Shown here: one piece after another, positions 56,539 to 64,000 of the stretch
Layout of the letters: each line of letters starts with the position of its first letter
Position numbering within the stretch: the first letter of the stretch is position 1
Source: Clostridiales bacterium
GTDB taxonomy: Bacteria > Bacillota > Clostridia > Oscillospirales > Oscillospiraceae
Direction: 5' to 3'
Length of the DNA stretch: 64,000 bases
NCBI GenBank assembly: GCA_025757645.1
Contig: CP107216.1
Location: 619,501 to 683,500, forward strand
The notes under the pieces: generated by a model
Seen by the model: the letters and a program-made list of their open reading frames with translations, nothing else
Database searches by the model: none
What the model was told of the DNA's origin: nothing
Position numbers and translations under genes: made by a program

Positions 56539-59500
56539 TCAGTACGTGGTCACGCCGGTGAAGGCGAGCTCGGCGTTGCCGGTCAGGCGCACGCCGTCGT
56601 CGTCATAGGTGACGATCAGGTCGCCGCCGCTGACCTTGACGGTGATGGGTTCGCCCTTCGGGCACAGGCCGTTTTCCGTGGCGGCCACCACGGCCGCGCA
56701 CGCGCCGGTGCCGCAGGCGCGGGTCTCGCCGTTGCCGCGCTCCCAGACGCGCATCTTGATCGTCGTGCGGTTGACGACGCGGATGAACTCCGTGTTCGTG
56801 CGCGCGGGGAAGATGTCCGCGTGCTCAAACTGCGGGCCGAGGTGCGCGACGTCCACCTCATCCACGCGATCGGCAAAGACGACGCAGTGGGGGTTGCCCA
56901 TCGAGAGGCACGTGATGCGGTACTCCCCGCCGGCGATCGTCACCGGCCGGTCGATCACGCGCTCGCCCTCGAGCATCACGGGCACATTGGCGGGCTCAAA
57001 CGCGGGCTTGCCCATGTCGACCGTCACGAGGCCGACCGTGCCGAAGCGCGTGTACAGGTGCAGCCGGTGCACGGTGCCGCCGGCCTCGATCGTGAGATCG
57101 TCGCGCGGCACGATGCCGTTGTCGTACAGGTACTTGGCCACGCAGCGGATGGCGTTGCCGCCCATGCCGCCGGCGCTGCCGTCGCGGTTGAAGACGCGCA
57201 TTTTCGCGTCGGCCACGTCGCTGTGCTCGATGAGCACGATGCCGTAGCCGCCGATGCCGCGGTGGCGCGAGCAGAGCGGGATGCACAGCGACTCGGGGCA
57301 GGTGATGTGTCCGTCAAAGTTCTCGACGTAGATATAGTCGTCGCCGGTGGCCTGCATTTTCGCAAACTTCAGGCTCTGGCGCTCGGTGCGCATGTGGTTG
57401 ATGTCCACGAGCTCGGTGTTGCGCTCGTTGTAGCGGCTGGCGATGATGTCCGCCAGGGCGTTGGCCGTGTCGAGCGAGGTGAAGCACGGGATGCCGAGCT
57501 GCAGCGCGCGGCGGTGCAGGGCAATGTAATCGTCCATGGTCGCGTCCTTGAGCGCGCCGGTGTAGACGATGTAGTCGATGCAGCCGCTCTCGAGCAGGGC
57601 GAAGGCGTGGTCGCTCTCGCGGATGCCGTCCACGGTCACGACGTCGATGCCGAGGCGCGCGATGGCGGCGGCGGTCTCCTCGGTCGCGTAGAGGGCGAAG
57701 TGCAGGTCGTCGAGCTTCTTGGCCAGCGACACGATCTCGCCGAGGTCGTGCGTGTCCACGCTCACGAACACGCCGTGGCGGCCGTCCGGGTGCTGGCCGA
57801 CGACCATGCCGGCCGAGGTCAGGCCCTTGAACAGCGCCTCCTGCATCGTCTTGCCGAGGCCGAGCACCTCGCCCGTGGACTTCATCTCCGGGCCGAGGTA
57901 GGCGTTGACGTCGCCGAGCTTTTCAAACGAGAACACCGGCACCTTGACCGCGTAATACGGCGGGATGGGGTGCAGGCCGGTGCCGTAGCCGAGGCCAGCC
58001 AGCGGCGCGCCGAGCATGACGCGCGATGCCACGTCTACCATCGGCACGCCCGTGACCTTGCTGATGTACGGCACGGTGCGCGAGGCGCGGGGGTTGACCT
58101 CGATGACGTAGAGCTCGTTTTCCCAGATGAGGTACTGGATGTTCACAAGCCCCTTCGTGCCGAGCGCGAGGGCGAGCTTGCGCGAGCTGTCGACGATCTT
58201 GTCCGTCATCATGTCGTTGAGGTTGTACGGCGGGTAGACGGCGATGGAGTCGCCGCTGTGCACGCCGGCGCGCTCGATGTGCTCCATGATGCCGGGAATG
58301 AGCACGTCCGTGCCGTCGGAGATGACGTCCACCTCCAGCTCCGTGCCCATCATGTACTTGTCCACGAGCACGGGGTTGTCGATGCCCTGCGCGAGGATGC
58401 GCTGCATGTACGTCGTGACCTCGGCGTCGTCGTGGACGATCTTCATGTTCTGGCCGCCGATGACGTACGACGGGCGCAGCAGCACGGGGTAACCGAGCGT
58501 CTGCGCGGCGTGCAGGGCCTCGGGCAGCGTCTGCACGCCCATGCCCTTCGGGCGGGAGATGTGGAAGCGCTCGAGCAGCTCGTCAAACCGCTCGCGGTCC
58601 TCGGCGATGTCGATGCCCTCGGCCGATGTGCCGAGGATGCGGATGCCGTGGCGGTCGAGCGTCTGCGTGAGCGCGATGGCGGTCTGGCCGCCGAAGGCGA
58701 CTACGACGCCGACGGGCTGCTCCACGTCGATGATCTGCAGCACGTCCTCGGCCGTGAGCGGCTCGAAATACAGCCGGTCGGCGGTGTCGTAGTCCGTGGA
58801 GACGGTCTCGGGGTTGTTGTTGACGATGACGACGTCATAGCCCATGGCCTTGAGCGTCCACACGCAGTGGACGGACGAATAGTCAAACTCGATGCCCTGG
58901 CCGATGCGGATCGGCCCGGAGCCGAGCACCATGACGACAGGCTTGCCGCTGCGCGGGAAGGTGCGCGCCTCGCAGCGCGCGTCCGCGCTGGCGTAGAAAT
59001 ACGGCGTCTGCGCGTCAAATTCGGCGGCGCAGGTGTCGACCATCTTGTAGCCCGCGCGGAAGGGGGGCAGCGTCTCGCTGCCGGACAGGCGGCGCAGCGC
59101 CGCGTCCGGATAGCCGAGGTACTTGCCGCGCTGATAAAGCTCCGGCGTCAGGCCGTTTTGAATGCTCGCCTCGTAGTCCACGAGGTTTTGCAGCCGGGAC
59201 AAAAACCAGCGGTCGATGCGGGTGATGTCGTGGATCTCGTCGATGGACACGCCGCTGCACAGCGCCTCAAAGACGGTGAACAGGCGGTGATCGTCACAGT
59301 CGGCGAGCCGGTCGCGCACCGGGCGGTCAGACAGCGGTTTGGCGTGCAGCGTGTCGAGATGGATCTCGGCGCCGCGCACGGCCTTGAGCAGCGCGCTTTC
59401 AAAGTTCGTGCCGATGGCCATGACCTCGCCGGTGGCCTTCATCTGCGTGCCGAGGCGGCGGGACGCGCCGACGAACTTGTCAAACGGCCACTTGGGGAAC

Positions 59501-60567
59501 TTCACGACGACGTAGTCCAGCGCGGGCTCGAAGCAGGCGCAGGTCTTGCCGGTGATGTCGTTTTGAATTTCATCGAGCGTGTAGCCGAGGGCGATCTTCG
59601 TCGTGATCTTGGCGATCGGGTAGCCGGTCGCCTTCGACGCGAGCGCCGACGAGCGCGACACGCGGGGGTTGACCTCGATAACGGCGTACTCAAAGCTGTC
59701 GGGGTTGAGCGCGAACTGGCAGTTGCAGCCGCCGACGATATCGAGCGCGGAGATGATGTTCAGCGCCGCGCTGCGCAGCATCTGAAACTCCTTGTCCGAG
59801 AGCGTCAGCGCCGGGGCGACGACGATGCTGTCGCCGGTGTGCACGCCGACGGGGTCGAAGTTTTCCATGCTGCACACGGCGATGACGTTGCCTACGCCGT
59901 CGCGCATGGTCTCAAACTCGATCTCTTTCCAGCCGTAGATGTAGCGCTCGACGAGGATCTGCGTGATCGGGGACGCGTCGAGGCCGGTCTGCGCAGCGGA
60001 GGAGAGCTCCTCCGGGCTGTAGGCCACGCCGCCGCCCGCGCCGCCGAGCGTGAACGCCGGGCGGATGATGACGGGGTAGCCGATGCGGTCTGCTACGGCG
60101 AGCGCCTCCGCCACGGTGTTGGCGATGCCGGAGGGGATGGTCGGCTCGCCGATGGCGGCCATGGTCTCCTTGAAGAGCTCGCGGTCCTCGGCCTTGTCGA
60201 TGGCTTTGGCGTTCGTGCCGATGAGGCGGACGTTGTGCTGCTGCAAAAAGCCCTCCTTGTCGAGCTCCATCGCCAGCGTCAGGCCCGTCTGGCCGCCGAG
60301 ACCGGCGAGAAGACTGTCCGGCTGCTCCTTTTCAATGATGCGCTTGACGGAGGTCAGCGTGAGCGGCTCGAGATAAATCTCATCCGCGAGGGCCTTGTCG
60401 GTCATGATCGTCGCGGGGTTGGAGTTGACGAGCACGACGTTCACGCCCGCGTCGTGCAGCACGCGGCACGCCTGCGCGCCGGCATAGTCAAACTCCGCCG
60501 CCTGACCGATCACGATCGGGCCAGAGCCGATGACCATGACTTTGCGGATGCTGGAATCAATCGGCAT
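56539..60567 (-). CDS. carB: Carbamoyl-phosphate synthase large subunit fused to a diaminopimelate epimerase domain
   Basis: 1342 aa. Residues 1-1065 are a full CarB: two synthetase halves (GSGPIVIGQAAEFDY near 15 and GSGPIRIGQGIEFDY near 555), ATP-grasp folds, and a C-terminal MGS regulatory domain ending in ELVDINHMR. Residues 1066-1342 (57372-56539) are a complete DapF fold in the same frame with no stop or RBS between. In DapF the second catalytic Cys is present (ACGTGAC, C1285), but the first is Gly (GMGGNAIRC, G1136), and the GNDF-type motif reads GDDY. The ATG at 60567 follows GGGAGG and overlaps carA by 11 nt. Confidence 0.93.
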   Translation of the reverse strand: MPIDSSIRKVMVIGSGPIVIGQAAEFDYAGAQACRVLHDAGVNVVLVNSNPATIMTDKALADEIYLEPLTLTSVKRIIEKEQPDSLLAGLGGQTGLTLAMELDKEGFLQQHNVRLIGTNAKAIDKAEDRELFKETMAAIGEPTIPSGIANTVAEALAVADRIGYPVIIRPAFTLGGAGGGVAYSPEELSSAAQTGLDASPITQILVERYIYGWKEIEFETMRDGVGNVIAVCSMENFDPVGVHTGDSIVVAPALTLSDKEFQMLRSAALNIISALDIVGGCNCQFALNPDSFEYAVIEVNPRVSRSSALASKATGYPIAKITTKIALGYTLDEIQNDITGKTCACFEPALDYVVVKFPKWPFDKFVGASRRLGTQMKATGEVMAIGTNFESALLKAVRGAEIHLDTLHAKPLSDRPVRDRLADCDDHRLFTVFEALCSGVSIDEIHDITRIDRWFLSRLQNLVDYEASIQNGLTPELYQRGKYLGYPDAALRRLSGSETLPPFRAGYKMVDTCAAEFDAQTPYFYASADARCEARTFPRSGKPVVMVLGSGPIRIGQGIEFDYSSVHCVWTLKAMGYDVVIVNNNPETVSTDYDTADRLYFEPLTAEDVLQIIDVEQPVGVVVAFGGQTAIALTQTLDRHGIRILGTSAEGIDIAEDRERFDELLERFHISRPKGMGVQTLPEALHAAQTLGYPVLLRPSYVIGGQNMKIVHDDAEVTTYMQRILAQGIDNPVLVDKYMMGTELEVDVISDGTDVLIPGIMEHIERAGVHSGDSIAVYPPYNLNDMMTDKIVDSSRKLALALGTKGLVNIQYLIWENELYVIEVNPRASRTVPYISKVTGVPMVDVASRVMLGAPLAGLGYGTGLHPIPPYYAVKVPVFSFEKLGDVNAYLGPEMKSTGEVLGLGKTMQEALFKGLTSAGMVVGQHPDGRHGVFVSVDTHDLGEIVSLAKKLDDLHFALYATEETAAAIARLGIDVVTVDGIRESDHAFALLESGCIDYIVYTGALKDATMDDYIALHRRALQLGIPCFTSLDTANALADIIASRYNERNTELVDINHMRTERQSLKFAKMQATGDDYIYVENFDGHITCPESLCIPLCSRHRGIGGYGIVLIEHSDVADAKMRVFNRDGSAGGMGGNAIRCVAKYLYDNGIVPRDDLTIEAGGTVHRLHLYTRFGTVGLVTVDMGKPAFEPANVPVMLEGERVIDRPVTIAGGEYRITCLSMGNPHCVVFADRVDEVDVAHLGPQFEHADIFPARTNTEFIRVVNRTTIKMRVWERGNGETRACGTGACAAVVAATENGLCPKGEPITVKVSGGDLIVTYDDDGVRLTGNAELAFTGVTTY

Positions 60568-61624
60568 GGTGCGCACCTCCCATCAGGTCACAGAATCGGT
60601 CGAAGAGAAAGGCCGTGTCGTGCGGGCCCGAGCACGCCTCGGGGTGAAACTGCACGGAAAAGGCCCGCAGGTCGGGGTAGTCCACGCCCTCACACGTGCC
60701 GTCGTTGGCGTTGATGTAGCGGATGACGCCGGTCTTCACGCTCTCGGGCACGACGGCGTAGCCGTGGTTCTGGCTGGTGAGGAACGTGCGCGTGCCGCAC
60801 ACGTCGCGCGCCGGCTGGTTCACGCCGCGGTGGCCGTATTTGAGCTTCACGGTGCTGCCGCCCTGCGCCAGCGCCATGAGCTGGTGGCCGAGGCAGATGC
60901 CGAACATCGGGATGCGGCCGAAGAGTTTGGCGATCTCCGCGATCTGGTCGACGTTGTCCGTCGGGTCGCCGGGGCCATTGGAGAGCATGACGCCGTCATA
61001 CCCGGCGGCGAGGATGTCCTTCGCTTTGGCAGAGCAGGGCAGCACCGTCACGGCGCAGCCGCGGCGGCAGAGCTCGCGCGCGATGTTGCGCTTCGCGCCG
61101 TAGTCGATGAGCGCCACGCGGTGCAGCACGCTCCCCTCCGGCTGGAGGGTGTAGGGCTCCGGCGTCGTCACCTGCGGCACGGGGTCCGTGATGCGGTAGG
61201 CGCGCAGGGGCGCAAGATCGTCCGGCACCGTGTCGCAGATGGCAGCGTTCATCGTGCCGGCCTCGCGCAGGATGCGCGTGACGGCGCGGGTGTCGATGCC
61301 GGCGATGCCGGGGATGTTGTTGGCTTTCAAAAATGCGTCGAGCGTTTCCTCGCACCGGAAGTTCGACGGCGTTTGGCACTGCTCGCGCACGACATAGCCG
61401 CGCACGCAGCACTTGCCCTCAAAATCGGCCGGGATGATGCCGTAGTTGCCGATGAGCGGGAACGTCTGCAGCACGATCTGGCCGCAGTAGCTCGGGTCGG
61501 TGAGCGTCTCGATGTAGCCGTTCATGCCGGTGGTGAACACCAGCTCGCCCACCGTGTCGCACGGTGCGCCGAAAGCGAGGCCCGCAAAGACCTCGCCGTT
61601 TTCGAGTACGAGATAGCGCTTCAT
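60557..61624 (-). CDS. carA: Carbamoyl-phosphate synthase small subunit
   Basis: 355 aa. N-terminal CPSase domain (NGEVFAGLAFG), C-terminal class I glutamine amidotransferase with nucleophile C244 (FGICLGHQ) and H327/E329 (FHPEA). It supplies ammonia to CarB for carbamoyl phosphate, used in arginine and pyrimidine synthesis. Start overlaps the argF stop by 4 nt. Confidence 0.97.
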   Translation of the reverse strand: MKRYLVLENGEVFAGLAFGAPCDTVGELVFTTGMNGYIETLTDPSYCGQIVLQTFPLIGNYGIIPADFEGKCCVRGYVVREQCQTPSNFRCEETLDAFLKANNIPGIAGIDTRAVTRILREAGTMNAAICDTVPDDLAPLRAYRITDPVPQVTTPEPYTLQPEGSVLHRVALIDYGAKRNIARELCRRGCAVTVLPCSAKAKDILAAGYDGVMLSNGPGDPTDNVDQIAEIAKLFGRIPMFGICLGHQLMALAQGGSTVKLKYGHRGVNQPARDVCGTRTFLTSQNHGYAVVPESVKTGVIRYINANDGTCEGVDYPDLRAFSVQFHPEACSGPHDTAFLFDRFCDLMGGAHHAD

Positions 61625-62619
61625 AGCTCGATCTCCGCAAGCGTCGCCGCCATGACGGCCTTGATGGTGTGCATGCGGTTTTCGGCCTCCTGGAACACGA
61701 CCGACTGCGCGCTTTCAAACACATCGTCCGTGACCTCCATCGCCTCGCGGCCGAAGCGCGTGCACATCTCGTTGCCGATGGCGGTCTTTTTGTCGTGATA
61801 CGCCGGCAGGCAGTGCATGAAGATGGCGTTGGGGTCGGCCTTGGCCATGAGCGCCGCGTTGACCTGATACGGTGCGAGCGCGGCAATGCGCTCGGCCCAG
61901 ACGCTCTCGGGTTCGCCCATGGAGACCCAGATGTCGGTATAGATCACGTTCGCGCCCTGCACGGCCGCGGCGGGGTCGGAGATGAAGTCGAGCGTCGCGC
62001 CCGTCTGCGCCGCGATGGCCTGACACTCGGCGACGAGCTGCGCATCGGGGAAGTAGCCCTCGGGTGCGCAGGCCGTGAAGTGCATGCCCATCTTCGCGCA
62101 GCCGACCATGAGGGAGTTGCCCATGTTGAAGCGCGCATCGCCCATGTAGACGAGGTGGATGTTCTCCAGCGAGCCGAAGTGCTCCCGGATGGTCAGAAAG
62201 TCCGCGAGGATCTGCGTCGGGTGGAACTCGTCCGTCAGGCCGTTCCAGACCGGGACGGAGGCGTACTGCGCCAGCTCCTCGACGATGCACTGGCCGAAGC
62301 CGCGGTACTCGATGCCGTCGAACATGCCCGAGAGCACGCGCGCCGTGTCGGCGATGCTCTCCTTCTTGCCGATCTGCGAGCCGGTGGAGTCGAGATACGT
62401 GCTGCCCATGCCCAAATCGTGCGCCGCGACCTCGAAGCTGCTGCGCGTGCGCGTGCTCGTCTTTTCAAAGATGAGCGCGACGTTTTTGCCCTCGCACAGG
62501 CGGTGCGGGATGCCGGCCTTTTTCTCTGCCTTGAGCTGGGCGGCGAGCCGGAGCAGATAGTCGATCTGCTCGGGGGTGTAGTCGAGCAGCTTGAGAAAAT
62601 CGTTGCCTTTGAGATTCAT
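61621..62619 (-). CDS. argF: Ornithine carbamoyltransferase
   Basis: 332 aa. Carbamoyl-phosphate loop STRTR at 55-59, FHPTQ and HCLPAYHD (ornithine-binding) present. It makes citrulline from ornithine and the carbamoyl phosphate made by the two downstream genes. ATG at 62619 by AAGGAGG. Confidence 0.97.
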   Translation of the reverse strand: MNLKGNDFLKLLDYTPEQIDYLLRLAAQLKAEKKAGIPHRLCEGKNVALIFEKTSTRTRSSFEVAAHDLGMGSTYLDSTGSQIGKKESIADTARVLSGMFDGIEYRGFGQCIVEELAQYASVPVWNGLTDEFHPTQILADFLTIREHFGSLENIHLVYMGDARFNMGNSLMVGCAKMGMHFTACAPEGYFPDAQLVAECQAIAAQTGATLDFISDPAAAVQGANVIYTDIWVSMGEPESVWAERIAALAPYQVNAALMAKADPNAIFMHCLPAYHDKKTAIGNEMCTRFGREAMEVTDDVFESAQSVVFQEAENRMHTIKAVMAATLAEIEL

Positions 62620-62633
62620 GACGGTGTTCCTCC

Positions 62634-63800
62634 TTATTCTCCGGCGCAGACGTCTTTGAGCACGCTGACCGCCTGCTCGAGCTGCGCCATGGGGATGTTG
62701 AGCGCCGGCAGCAGGCGCACCTTGTTCTTTGCCGAGATGACGAGCACGCCGCGCGCCATGCATTCACTGATGACGTCCTTGACCGGGCGCTCGGTCTCCA
62801 CACCGAGCATCAGGCCCAGGCCCGTGACGCTCCTGACGCCCTTGGCGCCGGTGAGAGCCTTGACGATGAAGTTGGACTTTTCCTGCACGGACTGCAGCAG
62901 CGGGCCGTCGAGCCGGTGCAGAATGCTCAGCGCGCCGGCGCAGCAGACGGGGTTGCCGCCGAAGGTAGAGCCGTGGCTGCCGGGGGTGAGCACGTCCTGC
63001 ACCTTCTCGCCGAGCAGCGTCGCGCCCAGCGGCAGACCGCCGCCGAGGCCCTTGGCCGTGGAGACGATGTCCGGCGTGATGCCGTAGTGCATGTAGCCGT
63101 AGAGCTTGCCGCTGCGGCCGTTGCCGATCTGCACCTCGTCGCAGATGAGCAGCAGGTCCTGCTCGGCGGCGAGCTGGGCAGCACCTTTGACAAATTCCTG
63201 CGTCAGCGGGATGACGCCGCCCTCGCCCTGCACGACCTCCATCATGATGGCGGCGCACTTGTGCGCGGCGACCTGCGCCTTGAGATCGTCGAGGTTATTC
63301 GCCTCGGCGTAGGCAAAGCCCTCCGTCAGCGGCAGAAAGTCGTGGTGGAACACGTCCTGCCCGGTCGCGGCGAGCGTTGTGATCGTGCGGCCGTGGAAGC
63401 TGTTTTTGAGCGTGATGATGGTGTGGTACTCCGGGCCTTTGTGGTCGGCGGCGTACTTGCGCGCGGCCTTGATGGCGCACTCGTTGGCCTCCGCGCCGGA
63501 GTTGGAGAAGAAGACCTTCTTCATGCCAGTCTTCTCGCACAGCAGCTGCGCCAGCTGCGCGTCGGGCGCGGTGTAGTAGAGGTTGGATGCGTGCTGCACG
63601 GTGCACAGCTGCTCGGTCACGGCGCGGATCCACGCGGGGTCGGCGATGCCGAAGCTGTTGACGGCGATGCCCGTCGCCATGTCGATATAGACCTTGTCGT
63701 CCGTGTCCCAGACGAGCGAGCCCTTGCCGCGCGCGATCGTCACGGGGAAGCGGGCGTAAGTGTTGGCGATATAGGTACTGTCAAGTTGCGGAATGTTCAT
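62634..63800 (-). CDS. argD: Acetylornithine aminotransferase
   Basis: 388 aa class-III aminotransferase. PLP lysine K250 (STAKGLGGG), D221 in ICDEVQIGNGR, SNSGAEANE at 99-107. Converts N-acetylglutamate semialdehyde to N-acetylornithine. ATG at 63800 by AAGGAGG; it overlaps the end of argB by 20 nt. Confidence 0.96.
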   Translation of the reverse strand: MNIPQLDSTYIANTYARFPVTIARGKGSLVWDTDDKVYIDMATGIAVNSFGIADPAWIRAVTEQLCTVQHASNLYYTAPDAQLAQLLCEKTGMKKVFFSNSGAEANECAIKAARKYAADHKGPEYHTIITLKNSFHGRTITTLAATGQDVFHHDFLPLTEGFAYAEANNLDDLKAQVAAHKCAAIMMEVVQGEGGVIPLTQEFVKGAAQLAAEQDLLLICDEVQIGNGRSGKLYGYMHYGITPDIVSTAKGLGGGLPLGATLLGEKVQDVLTPGSHGSTFGGNPVCCAGALSILHRLDGPLLQSVQEKSNFIVKALTGAKGVRSVTGLGLMLGVETERPVKDVISECMARGVLVISAKNKVRLLPALNIPMAQLEQAVSVLKDVCAGE

Positions 63801-64000
63801 CTGTTTTTCCTCCTTGCCCGGCAACGAACATGGTGCCGATGCCTTCGTTTGTCAGCATTTCGATCAGGATGGCGTGCGGCACGCGGCCGTCGATGATAAA
63901 GACGCGGTGCACGCCCCAGCGGATGGCGTCGATGCAGCAGGTCACTTTCGGCAGCATGCCGCCGTTGATGACGCCGGACTCGATGAGCTGCAGCGCGTCC
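63781..64000 (-). CDS. argB: Acetylglutamate kinase, C-terminal part (runs off the window)
   Basis: The last about 72 codons, ending TGA at 63781-63783. NGGMLPKVTCCIDAI and IIDGRVPHAILIEMLTNEGIGT are the ArgB C-terminal signature. First visible gene of the arginine operon; the rest lies beyond the window. Confidence 0.95.
   Translation of the reverse strand, partial: DALQLIESGVINGGMLPKVTCCIDAIRWGVHRVFIIDGRVPHAILIEMLTNEGIGTMFVAGQGGKTDEHSAT

Noticed and set aside
57372..57400. A separate dapF start inside the carB fusion
   Set aside because: An ATG exists at the junction (HMRTERQS) but has no Shine-Dalgarno sequence before it; the frame is continuous with CarB.
56524..60714. A 1396-codon open frame on the plus strand
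   Set aside because: Exact antisense of carB-dapF with Ala/Val/Arg/His-rich sequence; the minus strand carries unmistakable CarB motifs.

Overview
The window looks like a chromosomal segment of a high-GC Clostridia bacterium, probably a gut Oscillospiraceae/Ruminococcaceae relative. The evidence is Gram-positive gene content (Noc, YmdB, AzlCD, BrnQ, PucR and AbrB-type regulators, a BMP-lipoprotein nucleoside ABC transporter, a purine riboswitch), strong GGAGG ribosome sites, classical TTGACA/TATAAT promoters, tRNA genes with encoded CCA, and no Gram-negative envelope genes. The genus assignment is inference.

Layout. 1-6.2 kb: a minus-strand housekeeping operon recJ-rel-dtd-MBL hydrolase, followed by an XRE membrane regulator. 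6.4-14.4 kb: tRNA-Leu(UAA), an acyltransferase, and a run of transporters (flippase-like protein, AzlCD, a neurotransmitter:sodium symporter family protein, an EamA exporter linked to a PLP lyase and an AbrB regulator). 14.6-20.5 kb: purine salvage, with xpt followed by a guanine-riboswitch-controlled BMP-type nucleoside ABC transporter. 20.6-24.7 kb: an XRE regulator divergent from a zinc-ribbon membrane protein, then BrnQ and a divergent LysR. 24.8-28.1 kb: a three-gene operon (BaiE-like SnoaL dehydratase, SDR, OYE-type flavoenzyme) facing a divergent HTH regulator. 28.4-30.8 kb: that regulator, a NUDIX hydrolase and a small membrane protein. 31.3-35.0 kb: a LysR / class-V PLP enzyme / dicarboxylate symporter cluster.

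The centrepiece is a tRNA-Arg(ACG)-linked integrated island. Two identical 95-bp blocks (35334-35428 and 47679-47773), each holding a complete tRNA gene, are 12,345 bp apart. Between them lie a tyrosine recombinase next to the right copy, a helicase / zinc-ribbon / XRE / membrane-protein module, and a PucR-regulated metabolic cargo operon (OYE flavoenzyme, two SDRs, one membrane protein). A dispersed repeat occurs three times in one orientation: one copy sits outside the island, fused to a remnant of a second helicase gene, and two lie inside it. This suggests repeated insertion of related elements at the locus. The island is visibly more AT-rich than its flanks.

After 47.8 kb core sequence resumes: ymdB with a SbcD/YhaN-like nuclease-ATPase pair, an AzgA-type purine permease, VanZ-like and DUF378-like membrane proteins, noc, a flavodoxin, and a minus-strand arginine/carbamoyl-phosphate operon argB-argD-argF-carA-carB. 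In that operon carB is fused in frame to a diaminopimelate epimerase (DapF) domain in which the first catalytic cysteine is replaced by glycine.

The two OYE/SDR clusters, one in the core and one on the island, are the best candidates for an undescribed reductive or dehydrating pathway (steroid, bile-acid or related substrates). The CarB-DapF fusion is the most unusual single gene.
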